The notes under the pieces were generated by a model, which worked only from the letters and a program-made list of their open reading frames with translations, was not told the DNA's origin and did not search any database. Shown piece by piece: positions 24,793 to 33,150 of a DNA stretch of 64,000 bases. The stretch is taken from contig NZ_LMSU01000003.1 in NCBI RefSeq assembly GCF_001429625.1, positions 233,148-297,147 of the forward strand, in the 5' to 3' direction. How positions within the stretch are numbered: position 1 is the stretch's first letter; the number at the start of each line of letters is the position of its first letter. The stretch comes from Nocardioides sp. Soil805. Lineage in GTDB: Bacteria > Actinomycetota > Actinomycetes > Propionibacteriales > Nocardioidaceae. The position numbers were made by a program, and so were the translations under genes.

Positions 24793-27090
24793 GTGTCAGC
24801 ATCCCTGTTCACCCGTCGCTGGGTATCGGTGGCGACAGCTTCGGGTGTCCTCGCGGCACCCCTGGCCGTGGTCGGACTCACCACCGCGCCCGCCCACGCT
24901 GCGCCGTCGGTCGAGATCAACCTCGTCGCCGTCAACGACTTCCACGGTCGCATCAACACCAACACCACGAAGTGGGCGACGACGGTCGAGGCCGTCTCCG
25001 CCGACACGACGACCCCGGCCAACACCCTGATGGTCGGCGCGGGTGACCTCATCGGTGCCTCGGAGTTCGCCTCGGCGATCCAGGACGACCAGCCCACCAT
25101 CGACGTGATGAACACGCTGGGCCTCGACGCCTCCGCGGTGGGCAACCACGAGTTCGACAAGGGCTGGGCCGACCTGCGCGACCGCGTCATCGGCCCCGCG
25201 GCCACGCCCAACGCGACGTGGGACTACCTGGCCTCCAACGTGACCGTCAAGGCCACCGGAGCCACCGCGCTCAAGCCGTACCAGACCTACGTGGTCGACA
25301 ACGGCACCCCGGGCGACGCCTCCGACGACGTCACCGTCGGCGTGGTGGGCGGCGTGACCGACGAGACCCCGAGCCTCGTCAGCCCCGCCGGTGTAGCCGA
25401 GCTGCAGTTCTCCGACGAGGTCGCGGCCGCGGCCAAGTACGCCGACATCCTCAAGGACGGCAACACCGCCAACGGCGAGGCCGACGTCGTCGTCGCCACC
25501 TTCCACTCCGGTGCCGCGGTGGGCGCCAAGTCCTCGTTCGAGGCCGAGGTCGCCAAGGGCGGCGTCTTCGCCCGCATGGCCTCGATGACCGGCAGCGTGG
25601 ACGCCATCATCAACGGCCACACCCACCAGACCTACGCCTGGCAGGGCCCCAAGCCCGGCGGTGGCACGCGCGCCTACATCCAGACCGGCGAGTACGCCGC
25701 CAACGTCGGCCAGATCAAGCTGACCGTCGACGCGGGCGCCGCGCCCGGCACCAACCCGGTCACCGGGTTCACCGTCCAGAACGTCGCGCGTGCCGGGGCC
25801 GAGGACCTGACCAACCCGCGCGTGGCCGACGTGAAGCAGATCGTCGACGCCGCCCTCGCCAACGCCAAGGTCGTCGGCGACCGACCCGTCGGCGCCGTCA
25901 CGGCCGACATCTCGCGTGCGTACGACGGCGTGGACGCCAGTGGCAAGCCGGTCGAGGACCGCGGCTCGGAGTCGCCCCTCGGCGACCTTGTGGCCAACGC
26001 GCTGCGCGACGGCGTCGCCGCCGACATCGCCAAGCCCGACCTCGGGATCGTCAACCCGGGTGGCCTGCGGGCCGACCTGGTCTTCAAGGGCGACACGGCC
26101 ACCAACCCGGCCAACACCGACGGCGTGATCACCTTCGCCGAGGCCAACAACGTGCTGCCCTTCGTCAACAACATCTCGACCGTCGCCCTCACCGGTGCGC
26201 AGGTCAAGAAGATCCTCGAGCAGCAGTGGCAGCCGGTCGGCTCCCAGCGGCCGTTCCTGCACCTGGGCCTGTCGGACAACGTGCAGACCACCCTCGACCC
26301 GGCCCAGCCGGTCGGCCAGCGGGTGACCTCGGTGCGCATCAACGGCGCTCCGCTGGACCTGGCCAAGACGTACTCGGTCTCGACGTTCTCGTTCCTCGCG
26401 CAGGGGGGCGACAACTTCACCGCCTTCACCGAGGGCAAGGCCAAGGACACCGGCCTCATCGACCGCGACCTGTGGGTCAAGTACCTCTCGGACAAGAAGC
26501 CGGTCTCCCCGGACTTCGCCCGCGAGCAGATCTACGTCTCCGGCCTCAAGGACAGCTACCACGCCGGTGACAAGGCGACCATCGTCTTCAACCGCCTCGA
26601 CATGCTGCCGAGCGGCGTCAAGAACACTCGCCTCGAGCTGGTCAAGGTCCGCAACGACGGCACCACCAAGGTCTTCGGCACCACCACGGTGACCGGCGGC
26701 CAGGCGCGTGCGGTCTTCACGGTCCGCGGCGGCAAGGAGTTCCGCATCGTCGCGCAGGACTCCAAGACCACGCTGGCTCGCGGCGTCGTCCTGGGCAAGC
26801 CCACGATGGCCCACAAGGTCTTCCCCACGAAGTCCTCGAAGATCCACGCCAAGAAGACCAAGGTCCGCATCAAGGTCAAGGTCAAGTCCGGCGTCGACCT
26901 GGCGGCCAAGGGCCGCGTCACGGTCAAGGTCGCTGGCCGCAAGTACAACGCCAAGGTGAAGGACGGCGTGGCCAAGGTCAAGCTCCGCACCTTCGCCAAG
27001 CCCGGCAAGTACAAGGTCGTGGCGAAGTTCCTCGCCAACGACACCTTCCAGGGTGCGACCGACCGGTTCACCATCCGCGTCAAGCGCTGA
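24793..27090 (+). CDS. Secreted 5'-nucleotidase / 2',3'-cyclic phosphodiesterase family protein
   Basis: The product (765 residues from a GTG) has an N-terminal signal peptide ending near AHA-AP. The metallophosphatase domain shows VNDFHGRI, GDLIGAS, GNHEFD and NGHTHQ (two-metal site), followed by the 5_nucleotid_C substrate domain (about 330-550) and a C-terminal Lys/Val-rich Ig-like region ending RVKR. It should release phosphate from extracellular nucleotides. The secreted nuclease gene downstream makes a logical partner: DNA to nucleotides to nucleosides plus phosphate. An intrinsic terminator separates the two, so they may have independent promoters. Start choice: the GTG at 24793 directly precedes the signal peptide. 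Confidence 0.93.
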   Translation: MSASLFTRRWVSVATASGVLAAPLAVVGLTTAPAHAAPSVEINLVAVNDFHGRINTNTTKWATTVEAVSADTTTPANTLMVGAGDLIGASEFASAIQDDQPTIDVMNTLGLDASAVGNHEFDKGWADLRDRVIGPAATPNATWDYLASNVTVKATGATALKPYQTYVVDNGTPGDASDDVTVGVVGGVTDETPSLVSPAGVAELQFSDEVAAAAKYADILKDGNTANGEADVVVATFHSGAAVGAKSSFEAEVAKGGVFARMASMTGSVDAIINGHTHQTYAWQGPKPGGGTRAYIQTGEYAANVGQIKLTVDAGAAPGTNPVTGFTVQNVARAGAEDLTNPRVADVKQIVDAALANAKVVGDRPVGAVTADISRAYDGVDASGKPVEDRGSESPLGDLVANALRDGVAADIAKPDLGIVNPGGLRADLVFKGDTATNPANTDGVITFAEANNVLPFVNNISTVALTGAQVKKILEQQWQPVGSQRPFLHLGLSDNVQTTLDPAQPVGQRVTSVRINGAPLDLAKTYSVSTFSFLAQGGDNFTAFTEGKAKDTGLIDRDLWVKYLSDKKPVSPDFAREQIYVSGLKDSYHAGDKATIVFNRLDMLPSGVKNTRLELVKVRNDGTTKVFGTTTVTGGQARAVFTVRGGKEFRIVAQDSKTTLARGVVLGKPTMAHKVFPTKSSKIHAKKTKVRIKVKVKSGVDLAAKGRVTVKVAGRKYNAKVKDGVAKVKLRTFAKPGKYKVVAKFLANDTFQGATDRFTIRVKR

Positions 27091-27096
27091 ACCAGC

Positions 27097-27128
27097 CAGT
27101 GGGGGTCCGGTACGCCGGGCCCCCACTG
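27097..27128 (+). terminator. Terminator hairpin between 5'-nucleotidase and nuclease genes
   Basis: CAGTGGGGGTCCGG (27097-27110) pairs with CCGGGCCCCCACTG (27115-27128) across a TACG tetraloop, with one G-U pair. It begins 6 bp after the 5'-nucleotidase stop. Confidence 0.8.
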
Positions 27129-27182
27129 CTGTCGCACCACCTGCTCCTCCTCACCCACCACCCCTCTCTCTCGGAGACCTCC

Positions 27183-30100
27183 ATGCCCGTACGTCCCCCC
27201 TTCCGGCGCAGCTCCGTGCTCGTCGGCCTCGCGGTCGCGGCCACCGGCCTCGTCGCGACACCCCTCACCGCCACGGCCAACCCGGCCGGCACCGGCCTCG
27301 TGATCAGCGAGGTGTACGGCGGCGGCGGCAACTCCGGTGCCACCTACACCAACGACTTCATCGAGCTCTACAACCCGACTGACGCGGCCATCTCGCTGAC
27401 CGGCCACACCGTGGAGTACTTCTCCTCGGGCGGCGGCTCCGGCGGCGCGACGACCCTCACCGGCTCGGTCCCGGCGAAGGGCCACTACCTGGTCCAGCAG
27501 GCGGCCGGCACCGGCGGGACGACGCCGCTGCCCGCGCCCGACGCCATCGGCACGCTCGCGATGAGCGGCACCAACGGCTCGGTCGCCCTCAAGAACGGCA
27601 CCACGACGCTCGACCTCGTGGGCTACGGCACGGCCACCCTCCGCGAGGGCACGGCCACCCCGGCCCTGACCAACAGCACGTCCGCGAGCCGCGACGCGGC
27701 CGGCAAGGACACCGACAACAACGCGGCGGACCTGACCACCGGCGCGCCCGCCCCGCAGGCCTCCGGCACCACCACCCCGCCCGTCGACCCGCCTGACCCG
27801 ACGGTCACCGACGCGACCATCGCCGAGGTCCAGGGCACCGGCGCGGCCAGCCCGCTCGCCGGCAGCGCCGTGCGCACCCGGGGCGTCGTCACCGCGGCGT
27901 ACCAGACCGGCGGCTTCAACGGCTTCTACATCCAGACCGGCGGCCCGGACACCACGCCCGGTGCCTCGGACGGCCTGTTCGTCTACGAGCCCGGCTTCCC
28001 CGCGACCATCGCCGTGGGTGACTCGGTCGAGGTGGAGGGCACCGTCACCGAGTTCGGCACCGCGCCCAACACGCTCACCGAGCTCGACGCGACGACGGTC
28101 ACCGAGCTCAGCGAGTCCCTGCCGGCCGTCGTGCCCAACACGGTGCTCCCGGGATCGACCTGTGCCCTGCCCGGGACCGCCTGTCCGGCCACCGCCGAGC
28201 TCGACGCCCAGCGCGAGGAGCTCGAGGGCGAGGCGTTCCTGCCCGCTGCGCCGATGACCGTCACGGACGCCTACGACTTCGGCGTCAGCTCCAGCAGCTT
28301 CTTCGGTGAGATCGGCATCGCGGCCGGCTCGACGATCCCGCTCGTCACCCCGACCGAGGTCGTCGACGCCCAGGACACGGCCGGGATCGCCGCCCGCACG
28401 GCGTACAACGACGCGCACCGTGTGGTGCTCGACGACGGCTCCTCGACCAACTATTGGAACACGGCCAACAACGCGGCCGGCCAGGACTCCCCGGTGCCGT
28501 GGCTGACCAAGGACCACACGGTCCGGGTCGGGGCGTCGGTCACGTTCGACGAGCCGGTGGTCCTCGACTACCGCTTCGGGTGGAAGCTCCAGCCGCAGCA
28601 GCAGGTCGTCGGTGTCCCGACGGGACTGGTGAGCTTCGAGCAGGACCGCCCGGCGGTCCCCGCCGAGGTCGGCGGCGACCTCGAGCTGGCGACGTTCAAC
28701 GTCCTCAACTACTTCACCACCTTCGGTGGCGACGTCGCCGGGTGCTCCCCGTACGTCGACCGCGACGAGAACCCGATCGCCACGCGCACGTGCACCGGCA
28801 GCAACGGTCCTCGCGGTGCGTGGGACCAGGCCAACTTCGAGCGCCAGCAGGCCAAGATCGTCGACGCCATCAACACCATGGACGCCGACATCGTGTCCCT
28901 GGAGGAGCTGGAGAACTCCAGGACGGTCGACGGCACCTCGCGTGACGAGGCCATCGGTGCGCTGGTGACCGCGCTCAACGCGGCCGCCGGGAGCACCCGC
29001 TGGGCCTTCGTCCCCTCGCCCGCGGTCGTCCCGGCCAGCGAGGACGTCATCCGGACCGGGTTCATCTACGACCCGTCCACCGTCGAGACGGTGGGTGCCG
29101 GTGAGATCCTCGACGCTCCCGCCTTCGACAACGCCCGCGACCCGCTCGCCCAGGTGTTCCGGGCCACGGGGCGCGCCGACTCCTCCTTCGCCGTGATCGT
29201 CAACCACTTCAAGTCCAAGGGCTCGGGCTTCGACGACGGCACGGGCCAGGGCAACGCCAACCCGGACCGCGTGGCCCAGGCCCAGGCGCTGACCGCTTTC
29301 GCGGGCACGTTCGCGGCCGCTCGCGGCACCGACAAGGTCTTCCTCACCGGCGACTTCAACGCCTACTCGATGGAGGACCCGGTCCAGGCGATCGAGGCCG
29401 CCGGCTACGAGTCGCTCGAGTCCACGGACGACCCCGAGGAGGAGAGCTACAGCTACGCCGGTACGTCCGGCTCGCTCGACCACGTCTTCGCCAACGCTGC
29501 GGCCAAGGCGATGGTGAGCGGGGTCGACATCTGGGAGATCAACGCCAACGAGCCGCTCTACTACCAGTACAGCCGCTACAACTACATCGGCACCGACCTC
29601 TACACCGCCGGCCCGTTCGCGGCGTCGGACCACAACCCCGAGGTCGTCGGCATCACGCTGCCGACCGTCGACCCCGGTACTCCCGGTGCCGCGACCGTCG
29701 AGGCGACGGTGACCCCGCAGCGGGTGGTCGTCGACCGGACCCGCGCCATGGCGCACGTCAAGGTCATGACGGGTGGCAAGAAGGACTCCACGGACGGCAC
29801 CGTCGAGGTGCGTGAGGGCTCCACCGTCCTCGCCTCCGCGCCGGTGAAGAACGGCGTCGTCAACATCAAGCTGCCGGTCTTCACCACCGTCGGTGAGCAC
29901 ACGCTCACGGTGCGGTACGTCGATGCCTCCGGCGCCGTCGCCGAGAAGACGGTCACCGTGGACGTCCTCCAGGCCGCCTCGGACGCCCGGGCCACCGTGG
30001 CGGGCAAGGGTGCCGCCGTGAAGGTGCGCGTCGATGCCGAGGGCGCCAAGGCGCGCGGCAAGGTCACGGTCGCCGTCAAGGGCGAGCCCGCCGTGAAGAA

Positions 30101-30242
30101 GACCGTCCGGCTCACGAAGGGCAAGGCCACCGTGCGCCTGGCGGACCTGCGCCCCGGTCGCTACACCGTGGTCGTGCGCTACCTCGGCAACGACGAGACC
30201 CAGCGCTCGCGAGAGAAGCTGCGCCTCCGCGTGCGTCGCTGA
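27183..30242 (+). CDS. Secreted ExeM/NucH-type endonuclease/exonuclease with lamin-tail domain
   Basis: The ATG at 27183 has GGAG 7 nt upstream and opens a signal peptide. Domains for 1019 residues: lamin-tail (LTD) domain (about 38-190, VISEVYGGGGNSG), an OB-fold nuclease-associated domain (about 210-480), an endonuclease/exonuclease/phosphatase catalytic domain (about 500-825) and C-terminal Ig-like modules ending RVRR. Catalytic landmarks: LATFNVLNYF, the metal-binding Glu in VSLEELENS, VNHFKSKG, TGDFNAY, SLDHVF and ASDHNPEV. This architecture is known for extracellular DNases that degrade biofilm or environmental DNA. It lies next to a secreted 5'-nucleotidase, which suggests use of extracellular DNA for phosphate or nucleosides. 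Confidence 0.92.
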   Translation: MPVRPPFRRSSVLVGLAVAATGLVATPLTATANPAGTGLVISEVYGGGGNSGATYTNDFIELYNPTDAAISLTGHTVEYFSSGGGSGGATTLTGSVPAKGHYLVQQAAGTGGTTPLPAPDAIGTLAMSGTNGSVALKNGTTTLDLVGYGTATLREGTATPALTNSTSASRDAAGKDTDNNAADLTTGAPAPQASGTTTPPVDPPDPTVTDATIAEVQGTGAASPLAGSAVRTRGVVTAAYQTGGFNGFYIQTGGPDTTPGASDGLFVYEPGFPATIAVGDSVEVEGTVTEFGTAPNTLTELDATTVTELSESLPAVVPNTVLPGSTCALPGTACPATAELDAQREELEGEAFLPAAPMTVTDAYDFGVSSSSFFGEIGIAAGSTIPLVTPTEVVDAQDTAGIAARTAYNDAHRVVLDDGSSTNYWNTANNAAGQDSPVPWLTKDHTVRVGASVTFDEPVVLDYRFGWKLQPQQQVVGVPTGLVSFEQDRPAVPAEVGGDLELATFNVLNYFTTFGGDVAGCSPYVDRDENPIATRTCTGSNGPRGAWDQANFERQQAKIVDAINTMDADIVSLEELENSRTVDGTSRDEAIGALVTALNAAAGSTRWAFVPSPAVVPASEDVIRTGFIYDPSTVETVGAGEILDAPAFDNARDPLAQVFRATGRADSSFAVIVNHFKSKGSGFDDGTGQGNANPDRVAQAQALTAFAGTFAAARGTDKVFLTGDFNAYSMEDPVQAIEAAGYESLESTDDPEEESYSYAGTSGSLDHVFANAAAKAMVSGVDIWEINANEPLYYQYSRYNYIGTDLYTAGPFAASDHNPEVVGITLPTVDPGTPGAATVEATVTPQRVVVDRTRAMAHVKVMTGGKKDSTDGTVEVREGSTVLASAPVKNGVVNIKLPVFTTVGEHTLTVRYVDASGAVAEKTVTVDVLQAASDARATVAGKGAAVKVRVDAEGAKARGKVTVAVKGEPAVKKTVRLTKGKATVRLADLRPGRYTVVVRYLGNDETQRSREKLRLRVRR

Positions 30243-30256
30243 GTCGTCCAGCCACG

Positions 30257-30296
30257 ACGGCCCCCGTCCTGCGCACGAGCGCGGGGCGGGGGCCGT
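30257..30296 (+). terminator. Terminator hairpin after the secreted nuclease
   Basis: The 18-nt arms 30257-30274 (ACGGCCCCCG...) and 30279-30296 (...CGGGGGCCGT) pair at 16 positions plus G-U wobbles across an ACGA loop, 15 bp after the nuclease stop. Confidence 0.8.
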
Positions 30297-30300
30297 CGGC

Positions 30301-30438
30301 GTCGGTGGCGCCGCACAGCTGAGGCAGTTCGGGCGCGGCTCCCGCCCGACGAGCGTGGCTTCGCCGCGGCTAGCCGCGAACTGCCTTCGCTGTGCTGGCG
30401 CCGGCGCTGGCGAGGCCCAGGACCGTCGGTGGCGCCGC
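30301..30438. repeat. Large imperfect inverted repeat with flanking 14-bp direct repeat
   Basis: A 25-bp left arm (30307-30331, beginning GGCGCCGCACAGC) and a 26-bp right arm (30377-30402, ending GTGCTGGCGCC) are near-perfect inverted copies around a 45-nt centre. The 14-mer GTCGGTGGCGCCGC occurs at 30301-30314 and again at 30425-30438. It lies between the convergent nuclease and GH15 genes and could be a dispersed REP-like element or a terminator for the minus-strand gene. Confidence 0.7.
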
Positions 30439-30455
30439 CTGCGCCGGGGCGTTGC

Positions 30456-32225
30456 TCAGCGCAGGGAGAGCGCGGCCTGGACCAGGGTGAGGTGGCTGAA
30501 GGCCTGCGGGAAGTTGCCGGCCATCCGGCCCGCGTCGGTGTCGTACTCCTCGGAGAGGAGGCCGACGTCGTTGGCCAGCCCGCAGAGCCGGTCCATCAGC
30601 TCGTGCGCGTCGTCGGGACGACCGGCCAGCGCGTAGGCCGAGACCAGCCAGAACGAGCAGGCGAGGAAGGGGTGCTCGCCGCCCTCGAGCCCGTCCACCC
30701 CGGTCACGGTGCGGTAGCGGTGCAGGAGGCCGTCGTGCATGAGGTCCTCCTCGATGGCGGCGATCGTGCCGAGGACACGCTTGTCGTCGCCGGGCAGGAA
30801 GCCGACCAGCGGGATGTTGAGCAGGCTGGCGTCGAGCTCCAGGGTGTCGTAGTGCTGCGTGAAGGTGCCGCGGGCGGCGTCGTACCCGCGCTCGAGGACC
30901 TCGGCGTGGACCTGGTCGCGCACCTCTCGCCAGCGGTCCACGTCGCCGGCGAAGCCGTGCTCCTCGACGGCCCGGACGGCTCGGTCGAAAGCGACCCAGA
31001 CCATCACCCGGGAGTGGGTGAAGTGGCGGCGCGGGCCGCGGATCTCCCAGATCCCGTTGTCCGGCTCGTCCCAGTGCGTGGCCAGCTCGTCGACGAGCGT
31101 GCGCTGGAGGGCCCAGCTCTGAGACGTCTCCTCCAGACCACCGTGGCGCGCGTCCTCCAGGGCGATCATCACCTCGCCCAGCACGTCGGTCTGGCGCTGG
31201 CTCACCGCGCCGTTGCCGATGCGGACCGGACGGGACCCGGCGTACCCGGCCAGGTGGTCGAGCTCGCGCTCCGGGAGCCGACGGCCCCCGTCCACGCCGT
31301 ACATGATCTGCAGGTCCTGCGGATCGCCGGCGACCGCCCGCAGCAGCCAGTCACGCCAGCTCAGCGCCTCGTCGGTGTAGCCGGCCCCGAGCAGGGACTC
31401 CAGGGTCAGGGCGGCGTCGCGCAGCCAGCAGTAGCGGTAGTCCCAGTTGCGCTCACCGCCGAACTCCTCGGGCAGCGACGTCGTCGGCGCGGCCACGATC
31501 CCGCCGGTCTCCGCGTGGGTCATCAGCCGCAGGGTGAGCAGGCTGCGGCGGACCAGGTCCGCGTGCGGCAGGTCCTCGACACAGGTGAGCGCCCACCGCT
31601 CGTGCTCCACGCGCGTCGCCTCGATGCGATCGTCGAAGGACAGCGGCTGGGGCAGCTCGTGCCAGGACCGCATCCACGAGGTGGAGAACGTCATGGACTC
31701 GCCCGCCGCGAGGTCGAACTCGTCGGCGTGGTGGCCGTCGACGGCGCGGGGCAGGCGCGGACCCGACAGCATGAGCTTGTCGGGGCCGGCCGTCGCGACG
31801 ATGACCTCGTGCCCGTACGCCTGCTGCCGGGTCACCCACGGGCGGACGAGGCCGTAGTCGAAGCGCACCACCCACTCGTGGCACACCCGGACCGACCCCT
31901 CGCTGCACCGCACGGTGCGCACCAGGTCGGCGCGGCCGTCGCCGGTGGGCATGCAGTCGCGCAGCACGAGCACCCCGGTGGGGGTCGTGAAGGTGGTCTC
32001 CAGGATCGCGCTGTGCCCGACGTAGCGGCGGGTGACCTCGACGCCGGCGGCGTCCGACGGCGCGATCCGCCAGCGACCGTTCTCGGTGTCGCCGAGCAGG
32101 GCGGCGAAGCAGGCGGGGGAGTCGAAGCGCGGCAGGCACAGCCAGTCGACCGATCCGTCCCGGCCGATCAGCGCCGCGGTGCCACGGTCGCCGACGAGTG
32201 CGTAGTCCTCGATGGGGAGTGCCAT
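30456..32225 (-). CDS. Glycoside hydrolase family 15 protein (trehalase / glucoamylase-like)
   Basis: The 589-residue product has an N-terminal beta-rich domain (LPIEDYALVGDRGTAALIGRDGSVDWLCLPRFDSP is the usual start region) and an (alpha/alpha)6 barrel with RNWDYRYCWLRDAA and the C-terminal GNFPQAFSH motif. Close actinobacterial homologues include mycobacterial trehalases of family GH15, so alpha,alpha-trehalose hydrolysis is the best guess; a glucan substrate cannot be excluded. There is no signal peptide, so it acts in the cytosol. The ATG at 32225 follows a TACGTT box (minus strand, plus coordinates 32233-32238) by 7 nt, which points to a leaderless start back to back with the cinA promoter. 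Confidence 0.88.
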   Translation of the reverse strand: MALPIEDYALVGDRGTAALIGRDGSVDWLCLPRFDSPACFAALLGDTENGRWRIAPSDAAGVEVTRRYVGHSAILETTFTTPTGVLVLRDCMPTGDGRADLVRTVRCSEGSVRVCHEWVVRFDYGLVRPWVTRQQAYGHEVIVATAGPDKLMLSGPRLPRAVDGHHADEFDLAAGESMTFSTSWMRSWHELPQPLSFDDRIEATRVEHERWALTCVEDLPHADLVRRSLLTLRLMTHAETGGIVAAPTTSLPEEFGGERNWDYRYCWLRDAALTLESLLGAGYTDEALSWRDWLLRAVAGDPQDLQIMYGVDGGRRLPERELDHLAGYAGSRPVRIGNGAVSQRQTDVLGEVMIALEDARHGGLEETSQSWALQRTLVDELATHWDEPDNGIWEIRGPRRHFTHSRVMVWVAFDRAVRAVEEHGFAGDVDRWREVRDQVHAEVLERGYDAARGTFTQHYDTLELDASLLNIPLVGFLPGDDKRVLGTIAAIEEDLMHDGLLHRYRTVTGVDGLEGGEHPFLACSFWLVSAYALAGRPDDAHELMDRLCGLANDVGLLSEEYDTDAGRMAGNFPQAFSHLTLVQAALSLR

Positions 32226-32232
32226 GTCCGCC

Positions 32233-32246
32233 AACGTAGCTAGAGT
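32233..32246. promoter_or_regulatory. Back-to-back -10 elements of divergent leaderless promoters
   Basis: AACGTA at 32233-32238 reads TACGTT on the minus strand, 7 nt from the GH15 ATG. TAGAGT at 32241-32246 is 7 nt from the cinA-like ATG. Only 2 bp separate the two hexamers, so each polymerase would occupy the other's promoter. Confidence 0.55.
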
Positions 32247-32253
32247 CCCCAGC

Positions 32254-32742
32254 ATGACGACGGATCCCCGGCCGATCGTGGCGCTCCTCATAGCCCGCTC
32301 CGCGACCGTGTCGACGGCGGAGTCCCTCACGGGGGGACGTCTCGCCGCCCTGCTGACCTCGGTCCCGGGTGCTTCCGCCTGCGTCACCGGCGGGGTCGTC
32401 GCCTACGCGACGGCGGTCAAGGTCGCGGTGCTCGGTGTGCCCCTCGAGCTGGTGGCCGCGCACGGCGTGGTGTCGCGCGAGTGCGCGACGGCGATGGCGA
32501 CCGGCGCGCGGGACCTGCTCGGCACGACGTACGCGATGGCGACGACCGGCGTCGCCGGACCGGACCCGCAGGAGGGCCACCCGGCCGGCCACGTGTGGGT
32601 GGCCGTCGCCGGTCCCGAGGGCACCGAGACCCGGCTGCTGGACCTCGACGGTGACCGCGCGGAGGTCCAGGACGGCACCTGCCGGGAGGCGTTGTCGGTG
32701 CTCGAGGGCATCCTCACCCGGGAAGAACCAACGCTCGGGTAG
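32254..32742 (+). CDS. pncC: CinA C-terminal domain protein (nicotinamide-nucleotide amidohydrolase, PncC family)
   Basis: The 162-residue product contains only the C-terminal CinA domain, which deamidates NMN to nicotinic acid mononucleotide for NAD recycling; the N-terminal MoaB-like domain of full CinA is absent, as is usual in this lineage. Signatures include STAESLTGG near residues 16-24, TGGVVAYAT and [22 protein letters not shown] ends 7 nt before the ATG at 32254, consistent with leaderless translation. In the ancestral order it follows pgsA, and clgR follows it here (59 bp gap). Confidence 0.92.
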   Translation: MTTDPRPIVALLIARSATVSTAESLTGGRLAALLTSVPGASACVTGGVVAYATAVKVAVLGVPLELVAAHGVVSRECATAMATGARDLLGTTYAMATTGVAGPDPQEGHPAGHVWVAVAGPEGTETRLLDLDGDRAEVQDGTCREALSVLEGILTREEPTLG

Positions 32743-32801
32743 CGTTGGCCACCACGGAGCCCTCCACTGGCGGGCCCTCCACGGACGGGAAGGACAACGC
32801 C

Positions 32802-33131
32802 ATGGTGCTCTTTCGACGCATCCTCGGTGACGTGCTCCGCAACGAGCGGATGCACCGGGGCCTGACCCTGCGCGAGGTGTCCGCCGACGCCCGGGTCAGC
32901 CTGGGCTACATCTCCGAGATCGAGCGCGGCCAGAAGGAGGCCTCCTCGGAGCTCCTCGCCTCGCTGTGCTCGGCCCTCGACCTGCCGCTGTCCGACGTGC
33001 TGCGCGAGGTGTCCGACGCCGTCGCCGTGGAGGAGCTGGCCCAGGGCCTGCGCCGTGTCGACGCGGTCACGGCCACCCCGATCACCTCGGCCCGACCGGC
33101 CCCCGGCGACGTGGTCGCCTCGGCGGCCTGA
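32802..33131 (+). CDS. clgR: ClgR-like XRE-family transcriptional regulator
   Basis: The 109-residue product starts [20 protein letters not shown] and contains a cro-type helix-turn-helix (about 18-72, [29 protein letters not shown]). This is the pattern of ClgR, which in actinobacteria activates clpP/clpC protease genes and envelope or stress genes. GGAAGGA upstream supports the ATG at 32802; an earlier in-frame region up to 32745 is possible but not family-like. A PafBC-like motif lies about 90 bp upstream inside the cinA 3' end. The pspA gene that often follows clgR is absent. Confidence 0.88.
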   Translation: MVLFRRILGDVLRNERMHRGLTLREVSADARVSLGYISEIERGQKEASSELLASLCSALDLPLSDVLREVSDAVAVEELAQGLRRVDAVTATPITSARPAPGDVVASAA

Positions 33132-33150
33132 GCCTCCCGGTCGCTTCCCG

